Assembly: GCA_023386135.1 (NCBI GenBank)
Contig: JAEWKG010000328.1
Coordinates: forward strand, 1 to 5,747
Origin: Pseudomonadota bacterium
GTDB lineage: Bacteria > Pseudomonadota > Alphaproteobacteria > Sphingomonadales > Sphingomonadaceae
DNA: 5,747 bases
Direction of reading: 5' to 3'
The notes beneath the pieces are model-generated. The model worked only from the letters and a program-made list of their open reading frames with translations. It did not search any database and was not told where the DNA came from. The translations under genes were made by a program, and so were the position numbers. This document shows positions 1 through 5,424 of the stretch, piece by piece (positions within the stretch are counted from its first letter, which is position 1; the number at the start of each line of letters is the position of its first letter).

Positions 1-670
1 GCAGCCGGGCCTCGGCGACCCGGATTTGCTCCGACAGCGCGGTGTAGCGCTCGGCCTGCTTGGCCTGGCGGCGCAGCGTGGCGATCTGGCTGTCGAGCCC
101 CGCCATCAGGTCTTCCAGCCGCGCCAGGTTGGCCTCGGTCTGGCGGAGCTTGCCTTCGGCATCTCGGCGGCGGACGTGGAGTCCAGCGATGCCGGCGGCC
201 TCCTCCAGCATCATTCGCCGCTCGGCCGGCTTGGCGGCGATGACCTGCGCGATCTTGCCCTGGCTCACCAGCGCGGGGGAGTGGGCGCCCGTCGCCGCAT
301 CGGCGAAGGTCAGCGCGACATCCTTGGCGCGCACATCGCGGCCGTTGACGCGGTAGGCGCTGCCGGCGCCGCGCTCGATCCGGCGGACGACTTCGAGCGG
401 CTCGCCCTCGTCGGTGTCACCCGCCAGCACCACTTCGGCGAAGTCACGTGGCGGCCGGCTGGCGGTGCCGGCGAAGATGACGTCCTCCATCCCGCCCGAA
501 CGCATGGATTTGGGCGAGTTCTCGCCCATCACCCAGCGGATCGCTTCGAGCAGGTTGGACTTGCCGCAGCCGTTGGGGCCGACGACCCCGGTCAGCCCCG
601 GCTCGATGCGCAGCTCGGACGGCTCGACGAAGCTCTTGAAACCGGAGAGCTTGAGCCGCCTGATCCGCAT
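1..670 (-). CDS. smc: SMC chromosome-segregation ATPase, N-terminal part (cut by left edge)
   Basis: This is the N-terminal ATPase half-domain and the start of the first coiled-coil arm of the bacterial condensin subunit SMC, which with ScpA/ScpB organises and segregates the chromosome in the cytoplasm. Only 223 codons lie in the window; the family is usually about 1,150-1,200 residues. The protein opens MRIRRLKLSGFKSF, the classic SMC start. Walker A GPNGCGKS is at residues 31-38, the VSQGKIAQVI segment at 135-144, and the conserved EEAAGI at 156-161. From about residue 165 the sequence becomes charged and heptad-like, matching the arm. The Walker B/signature half would lie at the missing C-terminus. 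The ATG at 668-670 is the only in-frame start after the TAA of the upstream dsbA-like gene, which lies in the same frame 21 bases away. No Shine-Dalgarno is evident directly before it, so translation may be coupled to the lipoprotein gene. Identity is certain at family level. Confidence 0.96.
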   Translation of the reverse strand, partial: MRIRRLKLSGFKSFVEPSELRIEPGLTGVVGPNGCGKSNLLEAIRWVMGENSPKSMRSGGMEDVIFAGTASRPPRDFAEVVLAGDTDEGEPLEVVRRIERGAGSAYRVNGRDVRAKDVALTFADAATGAHSPALVSQGKIAQVIAAKPAERRMMLEEAAGIAGLHVRRRDAEGKLRQTEANLARLEDLMAGLDSQIATLRRQAKQAERYTALSEQIRVAEARL

Positions 671-691
671 GCGCCGGGGCGTGCTGTGCCC

Positions 692-1432
692 TTAGCGGGC
701 ACCCGCCTTTTGCAAGGCGGCCTCGAGCACGTCCCAGGTGTTGCCGTCGAGCTTGTTGCCGTTGATCACCAGCGTCGGCGTGCCGTTGATGCCGTCGTTG
801 CCGTACTTCTCGGCCAGCTTGGCGACCTTCTCGGCCTTCGAGGCGTCGGCGAGGCAGGTGTGCGCCTGATCGGCCGACACGCCGCGCTTGGCGAAGAAGT
901 CGGTGTAGCCGAGCGCGTCGGACAGCCCGATGTAGCGCTGGGCGGGCGGAAGCGCGCTCGCCGCCTGCGCCCGGTCGATCGCGGCCTTGTCGTTGTAGAT
1001 CTCGTTCATCGCGTCGAAGTTGGTGTAGATCTGCGCAATGAGCGGGAAGAACGTGTCCTTGCCCGCGCAGGACGCGAGCATCGTCAGCGGAACGTCCTGC
1101 GGGTGGATCGCGAAGCTGCGGAATTCCCAGCTCACGCGGCCGCTGCCGACATAGTCGTTCATCAGCTTCTCGCCGCCGTCCTGCTCCAGCTTGGCGCAGT
1201 GCGGGCAGGAGAGCGATCCGTACTCGACCAGCTTGATCGGCGCGTTCGGGTTGCCGACCACGTAACCGCCGTCCTCGGTCTCGCTGACCGTCTCGGTCCA
1301 CGACTTGCCGGCCGGCGCGGCGACCTTGGCCACCGGTTCGCCGCTGGCGTCGCCGTCCTTCTTGCAGGCCGAAAGCGACAGCGCCGCGGCGAGCGACAGG
1401 AGGGCGGCAGTGCGGAAGCGGTTGGAGTGCAT
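692..1432 (-). CDS. DsbA-like thiol:disulfide oxidoreductase, predicted lipoprotein
   Basis: A thioredoxin-fold protein of the DsbA type, predicted to oxidise or reshuffle cysteines of exported proteins in the periplasm. From the chosen start it has 246 residues. A short hydrophobic signal ends in the lipobox LSAC with the lipidation cysteine at 23, followed by a polar linker (KKDGDASGEP) to about residue 45. The redox motif CPHC is at 76-79, the same tetrapeptide as E. coli DsbA. The cis-proline loop is GTP at 217-219 (Pro219). Two further cysteines (122, 193) could form the second disulfide described in alphaproteobacterial DsbA proteins. I prefer the ATG at 1430-1432 because AGGA lies five bases before it; an ATG four codons upstream (1442-1444) has no such site and would leave almost no leader after the promoter candidate. 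It lies 21 bases upstream of smc and is probably cotranscribed with it. Substrates and the redox partner (a DsbB-like protein) are not visible here. Confidence 0.9.
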   Translation of the reverse strand: MHSNRFRTAALLSLAAALSLSACKKDGDASGEPVAKVAAPAGKSWTETVSETEDGGYVVGNPNAPIKLVEYGSLSCPHCAKLEQDGGEKLMNDYVGSGRVSWEFRSFAIHPQDVPLTMLASCAGKDTFFPLIAQIYTNFDAMNEIYNDKAAIDRAQAASALPPAQRYIGLSDALGYTDFFAKRGVSADQAHTCLADASKAEKVAKLAEKYGNDGINGTPTLVINGNKLDGNTWDVLEAALQKAGAR

Positions 1433-1437
1433 CGGTG

Positions 1438-1441
1438 TCCT
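1438..1441 (-). promoter_or_regulatory. Shine-Dalgarno site deciding the lipoprotein start
   Basis: The coding strand reads AGGA, then CACCG, then ATG. The five-base spacing to the ATG at 1430-1432 is good. The upstream ATG at 1442-1444 has no purine-rich site in front of it. This supports a start four codons into the longest reading frame. Confidence 0.55.
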
Positions 1442-1455
1442 CATGAGAATGATCG

Positions 1456-1484
1456 AAGATAGACTAGCACACGCGCCGGGTGAA
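1456..1484 (-). promoter_or_regulatory. Candidate sigma70-type promoter for the dsbA-like lipoprotein gene and smc
   Basis: On the minus strand TTCACC (1479-1484, 4 of 6 matches to TTGACA) is followed after exactly 17 bases by TATCTT (1456-1461, 4 of 6 matches to TATAAT). Transcription would begin near 1449, giving a leader of about 17 bases that contains the AGGA site before the ATG at 1432. The gap between the two dsbA-like genes (1433-1513) is the longest in the minus-strand cluster, which fits an internal promoter. Both elements are imperfect, so this is a candidate only. Confidence 0.38.
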
Positions 1485-1513
1485 GCGTGCCGCCGGGCTG
1501 TCCACAGCTAGGG

Positions 1514-2185
1514 TTACAGGCGCGCGTCGAGCTGCGGGCGCAGGATGCTCCAGCTATAGGTGCCGGCGAGGCGGACCCCGTCGATCAGGAAGCTGGGGGT
1601 GCCGGATATGTCCCACTTCTTGTCGTCGGCGGCGGACTGGTCGGCGAGGCGTTTGGCCAGCGCTTCGTCCGACAGGCAGCGGTCGAGTCCCGGCCGGTCG
1701 TAGCCTCGCGGGATCATGATGTCGTAGAAGCCGAGGTCGCTCGCGATCGCGCGGCGGCGGGCCGGGCCGGGGCCGCTGAACCAGCGCGCCTTCTGCCCGG
1801 CGGTGGCGTGCTCCGCGATCGGCAGCCACTTGGGCTGGCTCAGCATGATCGCGGCGTGATTTCGGGGAAACTTGATCGCCGGCCCGCAATTGGTGAGCAT
1901 CGCGGCGGTGAGATCCACGGGATCGCGCACCACGTGCCGCACGTCGAGCTGCACCTTGCCGGTGGCGACGTAGAGATCGACCGCGCTCGAGCCTTCCTGC
2001 GCGAACTCGCCGCAGTGGGGACAGGTATAGCTGACGAACTCGGTCAGCTTCACCTTGGCCGCCGGGTTCCCGATCTGGTGGCCGCCGCCGATCGTGGCGA
2101 CGGTGGTCAGCCAGTTGCCTGCCGCGAGTGAGGCTGTGGCGGTCAGCGCGGCAACGGTTGCCAGCCCGACAGATGCGAACTTCAC
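1514..2185 (-). CDS. Periplasmic DsbA-like thiol:disulfide oxidoreductase
   Basis: A 223-residue exported thioredoxin-fold protein of the DsbA type, probably acting on disulfides of periplasmic proteins. Residues 1-22 form a Sec-type signal (MKFASVGLATVAALTATASL, then AA) with likely cleavage after Ala22; there is no lipobox, so the mature protein should be soluble. The active site CPHC is at 55-58 (context FVSYTCPHCGEF), and the cis-proline loop GTPS has Pro197. Extra cysteines at 100 and 170 match in position the extra pair of its neighbour, suggesting paralogy. The start is GTG (2183-2185), chosen because AGGAG sits eight bases upstream and the signal peptide begins there. The gap to the dciA stop is 11 bases, and the ribosome site overlaps that stop, so translation is probably coupled to dciA. 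Thr precedes the cis-proline, where E. coli DsbA has Val and DsbC/DsbG have Thr; whether it acts as oxidase or isomerase cannot be told from sequence. Confidence 0.9.
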   Translation of the reverse strand: MKFASVGLATVAALTATASLAAGNWLTTVATIGGGHQIGNPAAKVKLTEFVSYTCPHCGEFAQEGSSAVDLYVATGKVQLDVRHVVRDPVDLTAAMLTNCGPAIKFPRNHAAIMLSQPKWLPIAEHATAGQKARWFSGPGPARRRAIASDLGFYDIMIPRGYDRPGLDRCLSDEALAKRLADQSAADDKKWDISGTPSFLIDGVRLAGTYSWSILRPQLDARL

Positions 2186-2193
2186 TTCACGGT

Positions 2194-2198
2194 CTCCT
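2194..2198 (-). promoter_or_regulatory. Shine-Dalgarno AGGAG overlapping the dciA stop codon
   Basis: The coding strand reads TAGGAG, eight bases, then GTG. The last two bases of the dciA stop TAG (2197-2199) are the first two of AGGAG. The site decides the GTG start of the downstream dsbA-like gene and implies coupling of the two genes at translation. Confidence 0.75.
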
Positions 2199-2727
2199 AT
2201 CCCCCCAGCGAGCGAGCGAGCGATTCCAATACCGCGCGCAGCTCCGGATCGCCGATGTCGCGCAAGCTGTCGCCCAGCTCGAGCGGGATCGGCTTGAGCG
2301 ACGGCGGCCCGGCGTTGGGCGCTTCAACACGCGGCGGATTAACCGTCCCTTGCCGCAGCTTGACCCGGGCGACCGCCTTGTAGCCGAAGAAGCGGTTCAC
2401 GCGCTCGACGATCTCGGGGATCACGTGCTGGATCAGCGGGGCATGCGCCGGCAGCACCACGAGCTGGAGGATGCCGTCTGACTTCTCACCCGGAGCGAAA
2501 CGGATCGCCTCGGGTGCGCAGACCTTGGCGTGATGCTCGCCGACGATTTCGGGCCAGCGGGTGACCACGCTCGACTGGACGAAGCCGAATCGGCGAAACG
2601 CGGTGCGGCCGACTTGCGGGGTCAGCTCGGCGATCGAGCGCGCAGGCCCGCCGCGCCGCCGTTCGTAGCTGCGCGCCGCGGCTTTCACTTTAGGTTTCGC
2701 GTCCCGTTCCATCGTCGCGCGGGCCAT
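2197..2727 (-). CDS. dciA: DUF721 / DciA-family protein, putative DnaB helicase-loading factor
   Basis: A 176-residue cytoplasmic protein of the DUF721 (DciA) family. DciA proteins load or operate the replicative helicase DnaB in bacteria that lack DnaC/DnaI, and a homologue has been studied in Caulobacter. After a basic N-terminus (about residues 1-30), the DUF721 core runs from about 31 to 130. It contains FRRFGFVQSSVVTRWPEIVG with the family's characteristic Trp58, then a hydrophobic strand (LQLVVLPAHAPLIQH) and VERVNRFFGY at 107-116. The C-terminal third is proline-rich and then helical. The start is uncertain: ATG at 2725-2727 or five codons in at 2710-2712 (MERDAKPKV); neither has a clear Shine-Dalgarno. 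The open frame continues upstream to 2910, but that part is antisense to mutY and low-complexity, so I exclude it. The gene is divergent from mutY and leads the dsb/smc cluster. The 3' end carries a (CGCT)4-G6 repeat. Family assignment is strong; the DciA role in this organism is inferred. Confidence 0.87.
   Translation of the reverse strand: MARATMERDAKPKVKAAARSYERRRGGPARSIAELTPQVGRTAFRRFGFVQSSVVTRWPEIVGEHHAKVCAPEAIRFAPGEKSDGILQLVVLPAHAPLIQHVIPEIVERVNRFFGYKAVARVKLRQGTVNPPRVEAPNAGPPSLKPIPLELGDSLRDIGDPELRAVLESLARSLGG
2201..2222. repeat. Simple repeat: four AGCG units beside a six-C run
   Basis: On the plus strand CCCCCC (2201-2206) is followed by four perfect AGCG copies (2207-2222). On the dciA coding strand this is (CGCT)4 then G6, encoding the C-terminal residues SLARSLGG just before the TAG stop. 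Neither unit is a multiple of three, so any change in copy number shifts the reading frame. Confidence 0.85.
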
Positions 2728-2741
2728 GCCATAGGCGCCGC

Positions 2742-3764
2742 GTGAGCGCCATCGAGCACAGCGTCGGAAGCCGGTTGCTCGCGTGGTACGACCGGCACGC
2801 GCGCAAGCTCCCGTGGCGCAGCCCGCCCGGTGCGCCGCCGCCCGACCCGTACCGGGTATGGCTGTCGGAGGTGATGCTGCAGCAGACCACCACCGCCGCG
2901 GTCGCGCCATACTACCTCCGCTTCACCGAGCGCTGGCCGACGGTCGAGGCACTCGCCGCGGCCAACGAGGCCGAGATCATGAGCGCGTGGGCGGGGCTCG
3001 GCTATTACTCGCGCGCCCGTAACCTGATCGCCGCCGCGCGCGCGGTAGTAGCGCGAGGGGCGTTTCCGGACACCGAGGAGGGCCTGCGCGCGCTGCCCGG
3101 TGTCGGCGCCTACATCGCGGCGGCGGTCGCCAGCATCGCGTTCGGCCGCCGCGCGGTGGTGGTGGACGCCAATGTCGAGCGAGTGATCGCGCGCCTGTTT
3201 GCTATCGCCGACCCGTTGCCACAGGCGCGCAAGGCGATCCGGTCGCGCACCGATGCGATCACGCCCGGCACGCGCGCCGGCGACTTTGCGCAGGCCATGA
3301 TGGACCTCGGCGCGACTGTTTGCACGCCGCGCAACCCGCGCTGCCTGGTCTGCCCGCTGGGTGAGACGTGCCTGGCCCGTGCCAGCGGAGAGCCCGAGCG
3401 CTATCCGGTCAAGCCGGCCAAGAAGGCTAAGCCGCTGCGCCGCGGCGTGGCGCTGTGGATCGAGCGCGAAGGCCAGGTCTGGCTGGTCCGGCGGGAGAGG
3501 ACCGGGATGCGCAGCGGGATGCGCGCGCTGCCCGACGACGGGTGGTCGGCGCGCGGCGACGGGGCCGGCGCACCGCCGGGCGAGTGGCGCGAGCCGGGCC
3601 TGGTGCGCCACGGCTTCACGCACTTCGATCTCGAACTCACCGTGCTTGTCGCAACCGCGGCCAAGGGTCCGATCGGATCGGGCGAGTGGTGGCCGATCGA
3701 TCGCCTACAAGAAGCCGGCCTGCCGACCCTGTTCGCTAAGGCCGCGGCGCGAGCGCTCGCCTAG
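2742..3764 (+). CDS. mutY: A/G-specific adenine glycosylase MutY
   Basis: A base-excision repair enzyme that removes adenine mispaired with 8-oxoguanine, preventing G:C to T:A transversions. The 340 residues compare with 350 in E. coli. Catalytic Glu43 lies in SEVMLQQT (42-49). The helix-hairpin-helix is LPGVGAYIAAAV (118-129), followed by catalytic Asp142 in VVVDANVERVIARLF. The iron-sulfur cluster loop is complete: Cys194, 201, 204, 210 with spacing C-X6-C-X2-C-X5-C. A NUDIX-like 8-oxoG-recognition domain spans about 233-340 and includes HGFTHFDLEL (290-299), where Thr293 stands in place of the Ser of the E. coli FSH loop. Its glycine-rich loop reads GMRSGMRALP, altered from the usual G-L-x-G-G pattern. 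The start is the GTG at 2742, the only candidate in frame after the stop at 2691-2693, with a weak AGG six bases upstream. It is divergent from dciA and overlaps the 3' end of the next gene by 4 bases. Confidence 0.95.
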   Translation: MSAIEHSVGSRLLAWYDRHARKLPWRSPPGAPPPDPYRVWLSEVMLQQTTTAAVAPYYLRFTERWPTVEALAAANEAEIMSAWAGLGYYSRARNLIAAARAVVARGAFPDTEEGLRALPGVGAYIAAAVASIAFGRRAVVVDANVERVIARLFAIADPLPQARKAIRSRTDAITPGTRAGDFAQAMMDLGATVCTPRNPRCLVCPLGETCLARASGEPERYPVKPAKKAKPLRRGVALWIEREGQVWLVRRERTGMRSGMRALPDDGWSARGDGAGAPPGEWREPGLVRHGFTHFDLELTVLVATAAKGPIGSGEWWPIDRLQEAGLPTLFAKAAARALA

Positions 3765-3982
3765 AGCAATCCGCCGCCGAGCATCAGCCGCAGGATCGCG
3801 ATCACCAGCACGATCAAGCAGAAGTTGCGGCCGCCATTCGAGCGGGAAAGTGCGCCAATGCCTGCCCCCAGAATAGCGATGGGCAGCACCACCCAGTTAC
3901 CCCAGCCGAGGAAAGGCAGCGCCGACGGAATCGCCAGCACGAGCGCGACGATGCCGATGAGGATCGAGACGATGTTCAGCAT
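3761..3982 (-). CDS. Small three-helix membrane protein of unknown function
   Basis: A 73-residue, very hydrophobic protein that I do not recognise as a named family. Three membrane segments are visible at about residues 4-24, 28-45 and 53-69, separated by a Gly-Trp-Gly-Asn-Trp turn (26-30) and a polar loop RSNGGRN (47-53). It ends LRLMLGGGLL. The hydrophobic pattern, sensible start and stop, and lack of any other gene in the interval support a real gene. Similar short Gly/Ile/Leu-rich membrane proteins ending in a RLMLGGG-like tail are, from memory, common as hypothetical proteins in related bacteria. The ATG at 3980-3982 is the only Met start available before the first helix; its Shine-Dalgarno is poor, and a promoter candidate lies so close that the transcript may be leaderless. 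It converges on mutY with a 4-base overlap. No function is proposed. Confidence 0.75.
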   Translation of the reverse strand: MLNIVSILIGIVALVLAIPSALPFLGWGNWVVLPIAILGAGIGALSRSNGGRNFCLIVLVIAILRLMLGGGLL

Positions 3983-3987
3983 GGTGT

Positions 3988-4018
3988 CTTATATGCGTAG
4001 GGCACTCGGTCGTTTCAA
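3988..4018 (-). promoter_or_regulatory. Candidate promoter of the small membrane protein gene (possibly leaderless)
   Basis: The minus strand has TTGAAA (4013-4018, 5 of 6 to TTGACA), a 19-base spacer, and TATAAG (3988-3993, 5 of 6 to TATAAT). Only five bases (ACACC) separate TATAAG from the ATG at 3982, so transcription would start at or within the start codon. The hexamers are good, but the spacer is two bases longer than ideal. Confidence 0.4.
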
Positions 4019-4073
4019 GCCCGATTGACCGCGCCCGCCCCATGAAGCACATCCCGATTTGCAACCGGTCGCG

Positions 4074-4078
4074 GGAGG
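4074..4078 (+). promoter_or_regulatory. Shine-Dalgarno GGAGG deciding the serine hydrolase start
   Basis: GGAGG lies five bases before the ATG at 4084-4086. The upstream in-frame ATG at 4042-4044 follows a pyrimidine-rich GCGCCCGCCCC without any such site. The shorter start also places the twin-arginine motif at a normal distance from the N-terminus. Confidence 0.75.
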
Positions 4079-4083
4079 GATTG

Positions 4084-5424
4084 ATGGCGTACAGGGATTT
4101 CACCGAGGCGCAGCTGTCGCGCCGTTCGTTGCTGCGCGCGGGCGCTTTCCTCGGCGCCGGGGCGGCGCTCGGCGGGCTGCCGCTCGGCAGTGCGGCGTTC
4201 GCGCAGGACGCGGCGCAGTGGGGCAACGTGACGAAGCTCGCGAACGACTACGTTTCGGCGCGCAAGGTCGCCAACATCGTCGCCGCCTTGGGCTGGGACC
4301 AGGCCGCGCCCGAGGTGGTCGCGTCGGGCACGCTCGCGCTCGGCCAAGCAGCGCCCGCGACGATCGACAGCCTCTATCGCATTTATTCGATGACCAAGCC
4401 GATCACCGGCATGGCGACGATGATCCTGATCGACGAGGGCAAGCTCGGGCTCGACCAGCCGCTGTCCGACATCATTCCCGCGTTCGCCAAGATGCAGGTG
4501 CAGAAGACCTACGACGGCTCGATCACCGATCTCGAACCGGCGAAGCGGCAGATCACCATCCGCAACCTGCTCACCCATACCGCGGGCCTCGGCTATTCGA
4601 TCATCCAGAAGGGGCCGATCAAGACCGCGTACGAGGATGCCGGGTTGATCCCCGGCCAGGTGACCAAGCTGCCGCTCGCTGCCGCGTTCGGACGCGGGAA
4701 GCCGGTCGACAGCCTCGAGAAGTTCGCCGCCGGCCTCGCCACCATGCCGCTGGTCGCGCAGCCGGGCACGCGCTGGTCCTATTCGGTCGGGCTCGACCTG
4801 ATGGGGCGGGTGATCGAGGTAGTCTCCGGCCAGACGTTCGATGCCTTCCTCAAGCAGCGCATCTTCGAGCCTACCGGCATGACCAGCACGTTCTTCCGGG
4901 TGCCGGCGAGCGAGCTCAATCGCCTGACCACCAACTACGGCGTGCTTAACGGACAGCTGCTGCCGATCGACCCGCCAGCGCAGTCGGTTTATGCCGACGA
5001 TCCTGCGTTCCCGTTCGGCGGCGCGGGACTCGTCTCCTCGGCGCGCGACTATGACCGGTTCCTGCGCATGCTGCTCGGTTACGGCAAGATCGACGGGACG
5101 CGGGTGATGAGCGAGCTCGCGGTGCGGGTGGGCACCTCCAACCTCCTGCCCGACAGCGTCGACACAAAGGGCACATTTGCCGACGGCGCCGGCTTCGGCG
5201 CGGGTGGCCGCGTGGGGCTGGGCGAGACCGCCGGCAGCTACGGCTGGGGCGGGGCGGCGGGCACGGTCGCCTTTGCCGACTTCAAGCGCGGCCTGCGCGC
5301 GACGATGATGACCCAGTATATGCCGGGCGAAAGCTATCCGCTGACGAGCGAGTTCAACCAGGCGGTCCGCGCGGACCTGATCGCGATGGCGGATCACGGG
5401 GTGGTGCACCGGGCCGGCTCATGA
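4084..5424 (+). CDS. Tat-exported serine hydrolase, beta-lactamase/esterase superfamily
   Basis: A 446-residue serine hydrolase of the class C beta-lactamase-like superfamily (Pfam Beta-lactamase, PF00144), which also contains EstB-type esterases and DD-peptidases. The N-terminus has a twin-arginine signal: SRRSLL at 12-17, a hydrophobic Ala/Gly/Leu stretch, and a likely cleavage site AFA|QD after residue 40, so it should reach the periplasm folded. The nucleophile motif S-x-x-K is SMTK at 102-105. LLTHTAGLGY (162-171) is the usual superfamily block. The second motif, normally Y-x-N, is YSV at 233-235. In place of K-T-G near the C-terminus there is GWGGAAGT (387-394), as in esterase-like members. 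These points favour an esterase or peptidase over an antibiotic-hydrolysing enzyme, but the substrate is unknown. GGAGG sets the start. The stop overlaps the nudC start as ATGA, suggesting an operon. Confidence 0.88.
   Translation: MAYRDFTEAQLSRRSLLRAGAFLGAGAALGGLPLGSAAFAQDAAQWGNVTKLANDYVSARKVANIVAALGWDQAAPEVVASGTLALGQAAPATIDSLYRIYSMTKPITGMATMILIDEGKLGLDQPLSDIIPAFAKMQVQKTYDGSITDLEPAKRQITIRNLLTHTAGLGYSIIQKGPIKTAYEDAGLIPGQVTKLPLAAAFGRGKPVDSLEKFAAGLATMPLVAQPGTRWSYSVGLDLMGRVIEVVSGQTFDAFLKQRIFEPTGMTSTFFRVPASELNRLTTNYGVLNGQLLPIDPPAQSVYADDPAFPFGGAGLVSSARDYDRFLRMLLGYGKIDGTRVMSELAVRVGTSNLLPDSVDTKGTFADGAGFGAGGRVGLGETAGSYGWGGAAGTVAFADFKRGLRATMMTQYMPGESYPLTSEFNQAVRADLIAMADHGVVHRAGS

Noticed and set aside
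26..1462. 478-codon open frame on the plus strand across smc and the dsbA-like lipoprotein gene
   Set aside because: It is exactly antisense to two clear genes, spans their junction, has low-complexity Gly/Ala/Arg/Val/Asp/Leu content and no recognisable motif. Such frames arise from G/C-rich third positions.
1498..1506. DnaA-box-like CTGTCCACA
   Set aside because: A single 7-of-9 match to TTATCCACA with no cluster, AT-rich region or other origin feature; expected by chance.
1489..1513. Intrinsic terminator between the two dsbA-like genes
   Set aside because: Only a tiny GCTGT/ACAGC inverted repeat with a two-base loop and no following T-run on the minus strand.
2728..2910. N-terminal extension of the dciA reading frame
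   Set aside because: The extra 61 codons overlap mutY antisense, are Arg/Ala/Gly-rich and lie outside the DUF721 domain; the family normally begins near the chosen start.
4025..4053. Promoter for the serine hydrolase from TTGACC at 4025-4030
   Set aside because: The -35-like hexamer is good, but no acceptable -10 hexamer occurs at 16-18 bases spacing (CACATC at 17).
4042..4083. Longer serine hydrolase start at ATG 4042
   Set aside because: There is no ribosome site before it, while GGAGG sits at ideal spacing before ATG 4084, which also gives a normal Tat signal length.
4015..5409. 464-codon open frame on the minus strand opposite the serine hydrolase
   Set aside because: It is antisense to a gene with intact catalytic motifs, and its Arg/His/Glu/Gly-rich composition is the usual shadow pattern in high-GC DNA.
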